NCBI RefSeq assembly: GCF_014898815.1 | Contig: NW_026515499.1 | Coordinates: 186,001 to 250,000 of the forward strand | Direction: 5' to 3' | Source of the DNA: Panonychus citri | Taxonomy: Eukaryota; Arthropoda; Arachnida; Trombidiformes; Tetranychidae | DNA: 64,000 nt | Part shown: in pieces, positions 14,401 to 26,800 of the stretch | Numbering within the stretch: position 1 is the stretch's first letter | Layout: each line of letters begins with the position of its first letter | The notes under the pieces: model-generated | Told to the model about the DNA's origin: nothing | Seen by the model: the letters and a program-made list of their open reading frames with translations, nothing else | The model's database searches: none | Made by a program: the position numbers and the translations under genes

Positions 14401-16693
14401 GGTGTAATTAGCCGTTGATAGAGCTGCTTGAATTGGTGATCGTCCATTGTTAAAAATACTGCATATCAATAGTCCAAATGAAAACATGTCACTTTGTGGG
14501 CTACATGCTGAAGAAGCTTGAACTTCAGGGGCCATGAAATCAAGATCAGGTTGACTCATTTTCGGTGATTTTGAGGTGAATGCTGGACAAGAAACTGGCA
14601 GCTAAACATAAAGGAAAAGAAATCGATAAAAGGTCAGTTTTAACGGATGTTAACAAGAAAACGTTTCAATTCCAAAGTTCTGGACATTATTTTTTCTCTA
14701 TCATCAAATTTCGAGTTATCATTATTAATATTTCTTTCTCGAAATGTAAATTCTCTCAGATTTTTTTTTCTCTCTCTCATAACAGGTAAATTTGACAAGT
14801 TTTGGTTCTCTTTTAAATAGAGAAAATGGAAAAGTTCTAACAGACAAGTTCGAAACTTTCAATTTCCTTTGAATACTTTTCGAGTTCACAAAATACAAGT
14901 CAAAGTAAGAAATTCGAGATTATCTTTGCTGGAATGATATTCTCATAACAGTTGATTGCTTCAGTAATTAAATATCATTTGAATTCTAAGCTCAACTTAC
15001 CATGTTATCGCCATCATTACATTTAACTGTAAACTCGAAGCCAGATAATTTCCAAGTTCCCCGTTTATTAATTATCACAGATTGTGGACAGATATTTCGA
15101 TGGATAATTTTGCATGAATAATGTAGGTAAAGGAGGGCCTCAGTTATCTATGGGAGTAAAGAGCAGATCCAAATGGTAATAGAAAAACTAAAATGAGTCT
15201 GAAAAAGTTTCACTCAAATTGTTGGATAATCTTTCATCGACATGATAATAAACATGATGATGAACACATTTACTACATGTGATATTCATCCAGTGTAGAG
15301 ATACAACTTTATTAATATAAATCACTCCCTGAACAAATGAATCGGTTTATCATCATGATGTTAATCAATGTTGTCAATGTGATAATAAATAACTTATATA
15401 CAAGTCAACTTATTGTTGTTATCGTTGTTATTATTATGTCAATGGATATGTTGAACTTGTTACGATTTTGGTAAATATATGAATTGTGTCCAATGTTGAA
15501 ACAATAAGAATTCAGTTTTCACCTAATATTGAATTACTCTAATTCTGATTAACTAGATTATTATCAACTCTAAGATAATAAAACTGATATTCTGTTTCGT
15601 TTCTATCATTTCCATTGAGTTGATTGACTATTTTAACTAACGAAAAATTTGTTTCGCTTTTTCCAATTGTTTCTCATCAATTGATAGATTAACGGTCAAT
15701 TGGTCAATTGATTTTCTCTCTTCAGTTTTTCACCTTTTCTTACCTGTAATAGTCCATATTTTGTCTCAAATTCAGAGAAAGTGTATTCCCTTAATACAGA
15801 GGGAACTCCCTGTCTTAATCTATCTTCAAGATAGCCAAGTATATTGGCCAAACTTCCGATTATCGGCTCAGAGGCGAAGGCAAGATTTTCATTGGTCTCT
15901 TCAACTTTGGCTACAATTTGTAATATCTTTGAATGGCGAAATCGATCCAATTGAATGGCACCGCACTTTAACACTTCACTAATACACTCACGACGTTTAC
16001 CTGAACTTTTACCAAACTTTTCAGTCCACTTTTTGTCAAAATAAAACACAGACACTTCCTATTGAGAAAAAATATAAACAATCAAAGTAAACAAATCGAT
16101 CAGATCATCAATATCGTTAATGATCATTAACACTAAAGATAAACAATAGGAACACTTTGTAAGTACATGTATAAATATATATACACAGAGAGAACCTCAG
16201 AATCTATTGTGAAAATAATAACCATAGGTGTAAATGCTGAATGGTAAAATTATAATAACGATAATGTATGATCATGAATGTGAATATACTTGACTGATAG
16301 CTCGAGGGTAAAAGTTTTACTTTAGCAAAATCTGATGAAGAAAATTTTTGTTATTTCTAAATAAAAATCTGGGTCATCAATGGATAACTGATTAGTTAAC
16401 TAATGATATTCAAGTTGAACTTTGGGTTGATTAAATTTCTATAATAATTTATACATTATAATTGAGTTGATGATAAAATAATTCCAGAGGATAAATGGAC
16501 TGACCTTTCCATCAGATTTACGATAACCTTCATACACTTTCCATGCTAATTCGGGTCCAGCTGATCCGATTTGTTTACCGATCTCAAAGAATTGACTGAT
16601 CGGATTGTTATCCACTGGCGATGTCGCTGGAATCGGTTGACCAGGTTGACCAGAGGTACCACAGGTTCCAGTCCCTTTTAATTTGGCAAACAT
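3598..16693 (-). CDS. SCYL2: SCY1-like protein 2 (SCYL2) pseudokinase, 3'-partial
   Basis: SCYL2 family members are catalytically weak or inactive kinases that bind clathrin and act in endosome/Golgi traffic (family knowledge). Seven exons join in frame, all at phase 0: 16505-16693, 15744-16058, 15001-15147, 14386-14601, 14179-14295, 10642-10767 and 3598-3774, giving about 429 residues. The start is the ATG at 16693 (MFAKLKGTGTCG). The kinase-like fold is clear: GPELAWKVYEG in the N-lobe, VSVFYFDKK at the lysine strand, ETKYGLLQ, then IIHRNICPQSVIINKRG. HRD is HRN and the DFG position reads SGF, both consistent with a pseudokinase. DFMAPEV marks the APE region. The last two exons (QYLDTIHMKDSV, LYIIEECNTDEYQ) match the HEAT-like repeats after the kinase domain. 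The remaining C-terminal repeats and tail are off the left edge. Introns of 6.9 and 3.4 kb are far larger than the others. Confidence 0.93.
7571..7610. repeat. (GA)n microsatellite
   Basis: Nearly uninterrupted GA dinucleotides with one AA interruption, inside the large SCYL2 intron. Confidence 0.95.
9209..9283. repeat. (TC)n microsatellite, about 75 bp
   Basis: An uninterrupted TC dinucleotide tract, one of the two longest in the window. It is a perfect polypyrimidine mirror repeat in the large SCYL2 intron, a sequence class able to form triplex DNA. On the SCYL2 transcript it reads (GA)n. Confidence 0.97.
10768..14178. other. Second large SCYL2 intron (3.4 kb)
   Basis: No exon of a known gene was found. 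It holds a (TC)n run near 11439-11467 and then, from about 12770 to 13270, a stretch that lacks the GAT/ATC words and is richer in G+C (reported as a finding). An 18-bp palindrome lies next to the donor at its right end. Overlapping open frames at 11906-12193 on both strands are antisense shadows of low-complexity DNA. Confidence 0.55.
14154..14171. repeat. 18-bp perfect palindrome beside a splice donor
   Basis: The sequence TTTCCCACCGGTGGGAAA is its own reverse complement. On the minus strand it begins seven bases after the GT of the donor that follows the exon ending at 14179, so the pre-mRNA could form a hairpin just downstream of the 5' splice site. Confidence 0.9.
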
Positions 16694-19220
16694 GATTAAC
16701 TAATTATCTTTTTTTTTGCACTAATTTAGAAACTCGTATATATATAATTAACTAAATTATTGGATATGATTATTTGTTTTGTTATTAGATTTTGATATTA
16801 GTTGAGTTGATATATTTTTGTTTATAAAAAAATGAGCTACTCAAACTTTTGATTATCTTATTACAATTAAATACTTAGGGAATTGGAACAATTGAAAACA
16901 TTAACTAATTGCTAATTGTGATGTGATTATTAATTTTACAATTTTGGAAAATATTATTATCATTAGTTAGTTGATATGGTGATTTAAAATAATTGATTAA
17001 CTGTTAATCCATTTTTTTTTGTTTACGTTAAGATGATTAACCAATTGAATTGTTATCACGAACAAAATTAATTAATAATAATCATCATTCATTTATCTTA
17101 TTATTTACTTGGAATGAGATGATGATTAACTTTACTGATTAGTTGATTAATCCAGTTGATTAAATTTCATGGTAATTCAAGATCTGGATTAGGATGAAGA
17201 TGAAGATGAAGATGATGATGGTGATGATAAGGTTGTGAATGAGATTTGAAAATTAATCTCATTGAACTTTGAGACTGATTGTAAATGGTTTTTGATGATA
17301 AACAATTGATAACAATTAAATTGAGATTACAATCTAAATATAATAACATAATAATAAGTTTATAATGAGATTGAAAATTGAATCACAATCAATGGGAAGA
17401 CATGATAATAAGATGATGATGATGATGATGATGATAACGATTATGACGATTGAATAATTTGATTGTAGGCACAAAAAAAACACAATTTATAAAAGTAAAC
17501 AATCAAAATAATAGACACAGAAAGAGACAAACAATTAATCAACAATTTTTCATCTCCAATTGTCAACAATCAACACGGAAACAAAGTTGAGCCAAAGGAA
17601 AAAGTAACATGAGAAAACAAGTGATTCCAATTGAACAGAAATCGTTATGATGAAATGTTATCCTAATGTTTATCACTGTTGAATGAAGCTCAGAATTGTG
17701 AAGATAAATGAGAGAGAAAGAAAATGATGATGAGAAAGTAAGTGAGAGAGAGAGGGAAAGAGAGAAAAAAAGAGAAAGAACTGTTGCCTTATCTAGAACT
17801 GTTTAGAACAATTCGAAAACTCGAAATATTGGATCACGCAAGCTCTCAATTCTTGTTAGCTTCAACTTTTCTTCTTCTTCGTCATCTTCATCATCATCTT
17901 TTCCTGTCTTCTCTTCTGTCTTCATCACCTCTTACCTTTCGCTCTCTCTCTCTCTCTCTCTCTCTTTATTTATCTCTCCTTTTCTTACTTCTTCCAATAA
18001 TGATGACATTTCACCTCCTCCATCAACTCCACCCTCTATAATTCATTGCCATCAATTTTATCATGATAATTAACTCAAGATAATATTTACCTTACCTCAT
18101 ACAATTGATATTCATTGATATCATTTTTTTATTATTACCGTTACTTGTTTACCTGGGAGTTTTTTTTTCTGTTGACAAGAAAATATCAAATTCAATAATA
18201 AATTAATCATTGACTCATTTGAATCAGATTTCAGTTCAATATTATTATTATCCCGATAATCAACCTGATATTACAATCAAAATGATAACTTTATTGATTA
18301 ATTGATATAAATAAGTTTAATTGTTATCCAAAGGTAAACAAAATCAAACTAATCATTGGATTTTAATTGTTTACATTGAGTGAGATTTGCTTGTACATAC
18401 GTTTAAAAATCTAATACAATCAATATTAATTAGATGATCAAATTTAAATCTCTAGTTGATTGCAAAGGAGAAACGAGATTTTTTTAATTAATTAAATCAC
18501 TGAAAGTGTTAATTGTTAATTAAATTTTGTTTGATTGATTTTCTTTGACATTGTCAATCAAATTTTCAATCTAATCAGAAAATTTTTTCCAATATTTTGT
18601 TTCTAGTGGTCATCATCATCTTTATATTGGTCAAATTCAGTTTGGTTGATGTTTTATTAATTATCAATCAAGAATAAACTTTAATTAAAGTTCATCTTTC
18701 AAGTTGTTTCGAAATTTCGCGAATTTGTGCTGCCATCTATTGGAATTATATTTAACCGGTCGAACTTTTTTTCGATTAAAATTTTGTCCAATTACTTTTT
18801 TTTTCGATAATTAAATAAATGGATATTTTTGTTATTTAATTGTTACAATTGAAAATTTACAAGTTGATTTGTTCAATATTTAGCACAATTGTGATTAACG
18901 TTTCTCATGCAAGGGGAAAGTTAAACATTAAATTAGTTGGTTGATTGTTGATTAGAAATATTTACATGAACGTTTTTGATTCAATCGATTTTGAAAACAA
19001 TTGTTAATTACGACGATTATTAAATCATCAATTCATTTGAACACTTCTCTATACATGGTAAATATAATTGATTGTTGCGATGATTTTTGAAAGATGTTCA
19101 AAAGTCGATTAGTCGTTGACAGTAAATTGTGTCCAATGATGAGAGTTTAGTAAAAATTTGTGTCCCGAAAATCATATATAATCATGATCGATGATTAAAT
19201 TTAATTGTAATCAGAAGCTC
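16694..19220. other. Intergenic: SCYL2 upstream region
   Basis: This lies between the SCYL2 start and the stop codon of the rabphilin/Noc2-like gene. It holds GAT repeats (17411-17434), a (TC)n run (about 17941-17966) and a CTCF/YY1-like motif at 18727-18743. A 74-nt minus-strand frame (18009 to 17936, starting MSSLLEEVRKGE and ending at a GTAAGA donor) could be a 5' exon of something, but its Glu/Arg content comes from a GA repeat and no partner exon was found. Confidence 0.5.
18727..18743 (-). promoter_or_regulatory. CTCF/YY1-like motif (CCAATAGATGGCAGC)
   Basis: Read on the minus strand, CCAATAGATGGCAG agrees at 13 of 14 positions with the remembered animal CTCF core CCASYAGRKGGCRS. The same AGATGG core recurs at other gene borders in this window (see findings). 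It lies about 2 kb upstream of the SCYL2 start codon. Function is inferred from pattern only. Confidence 0.35.
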
Positions 19221-20845
19221 TCAACGTTTAGAGATAGAAGATGAATTAACTCGACTATTACTCGAACTGGTGGTTGGCATCGAGTGATTAGGCGTCAATG
19301 ATTTGGGTATTTTCTGGAAAAACCAGGCACCAGATTTTTTCCAAATCTAAATCAACAGAGAGAATCAAATTAACTAATTAAATTGAATCAAATTAATGTT
19401 CAATAAGACAAATCGAATCAAAGATCAATCAGTTACCTCTCGTGTCTCTGAGCAAATTTTACAAAGCCAAATGGGCTCACCGGTGGGAGTGAAAGTGTCA
19501 ACGCCGCATTTACTACAAACCGACTGATGGACAATAATTAAGGAAAGAATTGAATTAAATTAATTGATCACAATCACTTTCGATTGAATTTTAAGGTTAC
19601 AATTCTATTCGATAGATGGCACAAGTGAAATCATCTTTTTCCAAATTGAGATGAAAAAGTTTCTTTTCTTGAAACTTTCATCTTATCGATTTTCTTTTTC
19701 GTTCTTACCTTCGAACAGTCTTTACATGTGTGATTTTGTGCACCAAAAAGGCCAAACGAATCGCTACAAAGAGCGCAAACTTTGGAACCATCGCCTTTGG
19801 CGTTTCGTTTCATATTGTTCAGTCGATCTTGTAATCGACTAGAAAAAACAGAAAAAGAAAGAAAAAAGTTGGACCGATCAATTTATCGAATAAAATTAAT
19901 GATAATTCCATGATTAGAATTGAGTTAAATCTGTCAAGTTGATCATCTTTGATCATAATTGAATCAATGAGAAGAATTAATTATCAAGGACTAATTACTC
20001 TCTTTCTCTCTCAACAGATAAATCTTATTGTCATTTAATGGGTTATTTGTTTTCCACGATCAAATTAACTCATTGAATGAGCAACACTTGGAATCAATAG
20101 ATGAATAAATTAATTTCAATTTTAATCTGCAAGAGAAAAAGTAACTATTAATAGATCAATTAATTACCTGATTCGATCAGTTTCCAGTCTCTCTAATTGT
20201 TGTGATCGTCTCAATACATCCATGATTATCTGTTGCTCTAATTCACTAATTTGATTAGCCGATGAAGGTGAGTTCGAGCCACTTTTAACACACCAGCCAG
20301 TGTCCAATCTGTTAAATACAACAATTAATTGATTAAATATGAAATGAGATTTGTAATTATCAATGAGATACAAGAAAAGTAAACAACAATTAAGTAAGAA
20401 AATCAGTTTCACAGATCGTTAAGAAAATTAGACAAATCATATTGGAAAAACATATTGAGGTGGAAAAAAAAGTTTGACAGTTTTGCTTAATGTCAACGAG
20501 ATCGGGAAGTTCATGGGGAGGGTGGAAAAGAATCACATTAACAGGACACTTCGATCATCCATCTTGACTTTGTTTCCATCGATTAATTGATTAGAACTTT
20601 TTTTTTATTCTCTTTTTTTTCTTGTTCTCTTCTTCCTTTTCCGGTTCGCTTTTCTTTCGCATCTCTCCCTCTCTCTCTCTCTTTTTGTCTTCCTCATCTT
20701 TCAGAAACAGTAAACTCGATTGTGTGTCTATGGGAAAAACGGGTGATTAATTAATTGTGATTAATTATACTCACTTAGCTCTTAATGTTAACTCTCTATC
20801 ATTGGGACAGATCCAACGACTTTTACCATCAGAGTTTCCATTCAT
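19221..20845 (-). CDS. Rabphilin/Noc2-like Rab effector, Rab-binding domain only
   Basis: Five exons: 20775-20845, 20168-20308, 19709-19838, 19437-19523 and 19221-19346, giving 184 residues from the ATG at 20845 to TGA. The N-terminus (SRWICPNDREL, then LDTGWCVK) matches rabphilin. A helical segment follows (ELEQQIIMDVLRRSQQLERL), then an FYVE-like zinc finger with eight cysteines in four CxxC pairs (CALC, CKDC, CSKC, CKIC). The Rab-binding motif SGAWFF follows in WKKSGAWFFQKIP. Family members bind GTP-Rab3/Rab27 on secretory vesicles. After a Ser/Asn-rich tail (TSSSNSRVNSSSISKR) the frame stops, so there are no C2 domains; the architecture is that of Noc2 (RPH3AL) rather than full rabphilin. 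Fly Rph as remembered carries C2 domains. Two zinc-site cysteines flank an intron, but the frame is preserved. Confidence 0.88.
19612..19625 (+). promoter_or_regulatory. AGATGGCAC motif inside Rph-like intron
   Basis: GATAGATGGCACAAG resembles the boundary motif listed at 40774 and 59136, but sits inside an intron rather than between genes, which weakens a pure boundary interpretation. Confidence 0.2.
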
Positions 20846-21798
20846 TTTTGCTTTTCTATTGATTATAATTAGTTGATCCAGTTCTTTGATTTTTTTGATC
20901 TCTTCTCATCCAATGATTAACTTTAAATTAATTGTTCCTTCAAAATTTGATACATTTCTAGAAGGTAATTGTCATTTAAATCATCATTTAATCTGGAAAA
21001 TCAAAAAAAAAGTCCAAAATTGTAAATTGATTGTTAGTCTTGATCACTTGTTGATTGATTTAAGATTTAGTTGATCGATTAATTTTTTACTAATATTGTT
21101 AAAACAATTACTCTCTCTGTGATTAATTTAATCATCGGTAGAGCTCAATAGTTGCCTTTCATAATTAGATCATTAAAACGCCAATCAAATTGATGGTGAT
21201 TAAGATAATCCAATATAAATCTAATCTATTGATTGCGAGAAAACTTTGATTAACTTAAAATATTGAATAAATTGTTTGTTGTATCATCAAATTGAGATGA
21301 TCAACTTATAAGGTAATGAAACTGTTTGTTGTTGTTGGTTAACCATTGTAACAATTTAATTAATTGTTTAAGGAGGTTCGAAATTTTTCGAAAAGTAAAC
21401 CAACATTTATCAAAAGAAACTGTGAAATTTTCTGTGGTTACACAAGAAGATAAAGTGAGAGAGAGACTGAGAAGAGAGAGAGAGAGAGAGAGAGAAGAAA
21501 AAATTATGTGTCAAGAAAATTTTCTATCAATTACAAGGGAAAAAATTGTCTTCTGTTTCATGTTGAGGCTAATTTATGACAAGAGGATGAGGACCAAGAG
21601 CGAGAGCGAGAGAGATACAAATATATTCAAGGAGAAACACTGAAGATGAGGATGGAGATGATGCTGAGAGAGAGAGAGAGAAGGAGGCGAGGCAATATTT
21701 CGGGTTACAGTTTCTCTTCAAGATGAACCACAACCTCCTCCGGAAGTATCATCAGTATAGGAACGGGTGTACGTCTTGGAAAGAGGTTGGTTTCAAAT

Positions 21799-21834
<36 letters not shown>

Positions 21835-22442
21835 AAATAGACAGAGAAAAGGTACTGATAATGAAGATGAAGATGGTGAGCATTTGTTGACGTTTAACTG
21901 ATGAAGATGAAGATGATGATGATGATGAAGATCGTTGGGTAAACATAAACATTCCGATGATTCTAATGTATGTAAAAATTGAAATTTCAATTTTTAGTTA
22001 TTAGTCTTTTCCGTTATCTTCATCATCTTCATCTAATGGTGCAAATGATGAGGATGATAACGATGATGATGATGATGTTAAGCTATGTCAGTGTAACTTA
22101 CGATGTGTTGTTGTGAAGGTGTAAAAACAAGATCTCAATAAGATACAAATTAAATACGAAACAAATTGTTGTTATATTTTTAAAATCTTGTCACTAATTC
22201 ATTTACTTTTCACTGTTGACAATTTAAAGTTTAAACAGACTAAACATACAACAATTAACTTTGATTGTTAATAAATTGTAAACTCTTTTTTTTTATAATA
22301 ACTTGATAACTTTCTAGTCTCTCTGTAACTTAATTTGTTTAATTGTTTGCTGATCTTTTCGTTTATTTGTTTTATCCAAATAATTTCAATGTTTGATTAT
22401 TATTAATCCGATTGGTTTAATTTGATTAGTTAATCTTGGATT
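20846..22442. other. Divergent intergenic region between Rph-like gene and T-box gene
   Basis: These 1.6 kb must hold the upstream control DNA of both divergently transcribed genes. No TATA box or initiator could be assigned. Purine tracts of (GA)n type lie near 21475-21495, 21669-21680 and 21803-21831, with GAT repeats around 21900-21925 and 22040-22078. No exon was seen. Confidence 0.5.
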
Positions 22443-23829
22443 ATGTTTTATCCTGATAGAGAGAATCAAAGTTTTTTCAGTAATTACTATCAAGGGTATC
22501 ATCATTTTCATCATCATCAACAACAACAACATCAAACCCAACAAAATGGACCAACAATATCATCGTCATCGTCATCATCATCATCAGCATCATTAAATTA
22601 TCAATTATCAACAACACAATCAACTGCTGTAATAGTTGACAAAGTTTGGGATCAACAATCAAATGAAATGTTTTCAACTAATCAAGATTTGATATTATCA
22701 GTTAATCATCAGCATCACTCAATCAATGATGATGATAATAATAATGATCATCTTGATGGTCAATGTAAACTTAATGATGGACAGGTAATTGTTGATAAAG
22801 GTGATAATGAAGGTGATCAACTGGTCAGTTCAAAGGAAAAACTTGAATGCAATGAAATTAATTGTGAAAAGTCAATTGAAATTAATGATAATTGTGATGA
22901 AAATAATAATAATGATAATAATTTAATGCAAATAACAAATGGACATCAACAACTATCATCAAATCATCATCAACACAATTTACTTCATCCACTATTATTA
23001 CCTGATTCTCATCATCATCAACATCAACATCAACATCATCCTCACCTTCATCAACAACAATTAACTGTTAATGAATCTCATGTGGAAATAAAATCTATTT
23101 ATCTAGAAAATAATAATGATAATATAACCTCACTGGACAGAATTGAGTCTTCATCCATTTCAACCACTTCTCCGGTAATTCATGAGCAAATGTCAACACC
23201 GGCATCATCATCATCATCATCATCATCAAGCTCATCTTCATTATCATCAACAGCAACCACCATAACTGAATCTTCATCAAATACAATCAATCAGGTTAAT
23301 GAATCAGGTAAATCTCCTCCTTTACACCCTAAGCTTTGGGAGGTAAGAGCAACACTTGAGATGAAGTGTCTATGGGATGAATTCAATGAACTTGGAACTG
23401 AAATGATCGTAACGAAGGCTGGAAGGTAAGTTGAAACAATTAACATGGTTACAATTGAATTGACATCCAATTAACAATATAGAGATACATTAATTTTATT
23501 AACTTGAAGAAATCATTGTAATTACATTGATTGTATTCATTCAATTAGTGAGATAAAAAATCAAAAATCATTCATGAAAATCGGTTCAAATATAAGTCAT
23601 GCAATACTAAAATCTTTGAACAATCAAGAATCAATAAAAAAAATTAAGTTGATTGTTACATGAAATTCAGTAATATCAACAATTGGTTTGATTTATTTCG
23701 AGGAAAAAATTTGAAATTTCCAATGAAATTAAAAGTTACCATGGTAATATAAGAGAAATTCAATCGATAGTAAAATGAGATTAAATTGATGAGATATAGA
23801 GACGAGATAATAAGCATGATTTATATCAT

Positions 23830-23866
<37 letters not shown>

Positions 23867-26800
23867 TCAAGAATCAATTTAAATTACGATGATAAAGTTA
23901 ATTAACAGCGTCAATGATAAACAGATTTTTAGAACGAAAAGTTTACTTTCAAGGTAAAGTCTATGGAGAAGGAAAAAAGTTTCTTCTAATCCATTTTGTC
24001 TTCCTCATCATTTGATGATGATCATCATCTCTTTCATCATGTTCATCATCTTCCATCATCCATATTAAACATACACCAAATAGGAGGAGGAGGTGGAGGA
24101 GGTGAAGAGGGTGGAGGAGGAAACAGACAAAATGTAAAACTCATATTAGATATTTGAAGAGACATGATTGATTAGATACGTCAAGAATACGAAGCCTGGA
24201 TTATTTATTTTGCCTTCATCCGGATTCATCTCATTTACTGTATCTTAATTACCTCATTTTAAGCAAACTTTTCACCCTAAATATATCTTATACACTCCCT
24301 CTTATCATCATCATCATCATTTTCATCATAAAGATGAATCTTCCCTTGCAAAAGCGTAATAATTATTCAGTTGAAAATCAAACATTTTGTATCAACATGA
24401 TAAAGTTCATGTTGATTCAAAATGAGATTTAATTGAAATTTGTTACACAAAGAGAGAGAGAGAAAAAAATTTCTATCATCTTTATCTGCTCTTATTTCTC
24501 ATCATGGTCTCTCTCTCTCTCATCTTCTTATTATATGATTGGATGATTTTGAATCAGTTCTAAGCTGAATGTTGATTGAGAATATGAATATTCAATGATT
24601 CTCTCTCTCTCTCTCGCTGTATTCATCAATTTGCTTCTTGTTCATGTATCACTTTGAATGGTGATAAAAGTTTACCATGTAATCTGTTTATTATCCTCAT
24701 GATAATTCTGAATGAGAAAATTGTGTAAATATTCAGTGAGATAAAATCATCATCATCATCATAATGGTTATGAGAATGAAGAAAAAGGTGAAAGGTGGGA
24801 AAACAATTCCCTGAATATTATATAAAGAAAAATATTCTCGAATAAAAATTCCATGAAATTATCATGATGATGATTTTTCAGGTGAAAATATTATCGAGTT
24901 TTCTCATTTCTTAGCTAGTTAGAAATTCAATTCCAATTAAATATATATATATAGATAATTAATTCCATTGGTTGTAGAAAATTGAATTTGATGAGTTAAC
25001 AATGAATTCATGATAATAATACAAATGGATCATGATGATAATAATAATAGTTATCTAAATGATAACCTGAATTCAGAACTTTTTTTTTTTTCCAAATTGA
25101 GATAAATGATTCTGATTATAGATTATTGTAAATTCGTTCTGTTGATGAAACAATTTACATGATGAATTTACATGTAACCCTGAAAAAAAATGCTGAGAAA
25201 GGAAACAAAAATCGACTTTTACCTGGAACTTGATAAGAGGTAAAAAAGTTCTGGAAAATTGAAAATTGAGAATTCTTGAAATATCATCAACAATACTGAT
25301 GATAAAGAAGAAGAAAAAAAAATAATCATCAATAAGTTGGAATTGGGGGAAGATCGAAAAACGAGAAAAACTTTTTTTGTCAGAACTTTTCAAATAGAAT
25401 ATTTTTCATTTCGAATTTTCTATTTTTTTTTATTTTCTCTTTTATTCTTCATCGATTCAATAGAAATCATATTGAGATTCAATATTATAAATATTGTATT
25501 CACAGAATTATATTATTACCTTAATATTTATATATTCAATTGAATATATTGTTCAGTTATCATTCCGGAAACCATGGTAACCTTTCATTAGGAAATCATC
25601 ATGAAACAAGTGGATATTAATATTATTTTGTCATGAGAAAAGTTCATGATTTTTCAATTCAATTTACTAATATATAAGGTAACTAATGATCATCAAGATA
25701 ATCAGATTTAATCATAAAAATCAAATATTGCAACTTAATTATGTAAACATTGAATAATTTAGCCTAGAGCAATCAAGGATTAACAATTTAATTATGATTA
25801 TTTTCATCATCATGAAATTGCGATCATTTGAAAATTTAAGATTTAATTTGAATTGTAATTGATTGTTGAATATTGTTGACATGCTAATCAAACTTGAATT
25901 GTATTGATTTACTTAATTGTTACAAAAGTTTTCTTGGTGATTTAATGATCATGTTCATCTTTGACATGAAACAATTTATGATTAACTCAAAATTATTGCC
26001 AATTGATTGATCAATTAATTAGTTTGCTATTATTTACAGTTGAATGGATTGATTAATTGTTAATTGGTGCATAAAGTAAATACATTTTAATGGTAAACAA
26101 TTTAATTAATTGTCATCAACAGGAGGATGTTTCCAACTTTTCAAGTTAAATTGAAGGGATTGAATCTTGATTGTGATTACATTTTAATGATGGATTTCAT
26201 ACCTGTTGATGAGAAAAGGTATCGATATGCATTTCACAGGTAAGTTGATCAACTTTCAATTAACTTAATCATCTAAATAATTAACTAAATATTTACAATC
26301 GTTAAGCTTTAAAATTGAAACAAAAAACGTTTCAACGAGCAAAATAATAGTGATAATAATAATAACTCCCAACCAAATATACAAAGAGATGAACGTGATC
26401 AGAATTTGGATTGAGCTAAATGTTGAGAAAGTTAATTGTGATTAAATTGTTGACATTATTCAATAGATTGGTAACAATTGAAAGCTAAGTGCTTGAAATT
26501 GAAGTGGATTTAAGTGAATAGGAGGTGGGAAAATTTTCACCCAGAAATTGAATTGGAAAAGTTGAAGAAAACTGAGTTAACTTTATGAAGAAAATTAAAT
26601 CATTGGAATTGGAATCAATCACAATTAACTAATATATTCTTTGAGTAATGATTAATGAGCACTGTGAATTGTGAGACTTTTTAATTGTTTAGAATTGAAT
26701 GGAAATCGCAAATTGCCATCCAATAGATTTTGGTAATAGATTGATAAGATTCATACTCTTTTTCAGTTCACATGATGGATTCTCCTTCATGATGATGGAA

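Larger units (their letters stand above)
23426..26122. other. T-box gene intron 1 (2.7 kb)
   Basis: Non-coding. It contains a (GA)n tract at 23832-23863, a G-rich purine run (GGAGGAGGAGGTGGAGG near 24083-24120), several (TC)n runs and a 20-bp palindrome at 25530-25549. Overlapping open frames near 25073-25543 on both strands are Phe/Lys-rich chance frames. Confidence 0.55.

Noticed and set aside
17742..18041. 99-codon plus-strand frame with Leu/Ser runs
   Set aside because: Composition follows a (TC)n tract and CATCATC words; no domain and no conserved-looking segment.
22477..23286. Minus-strand Met/Leu-rich frames opposite the T-box first exon
   Set aside because: Antisense of CAT/CAA/TCA codon runs in the real exon.
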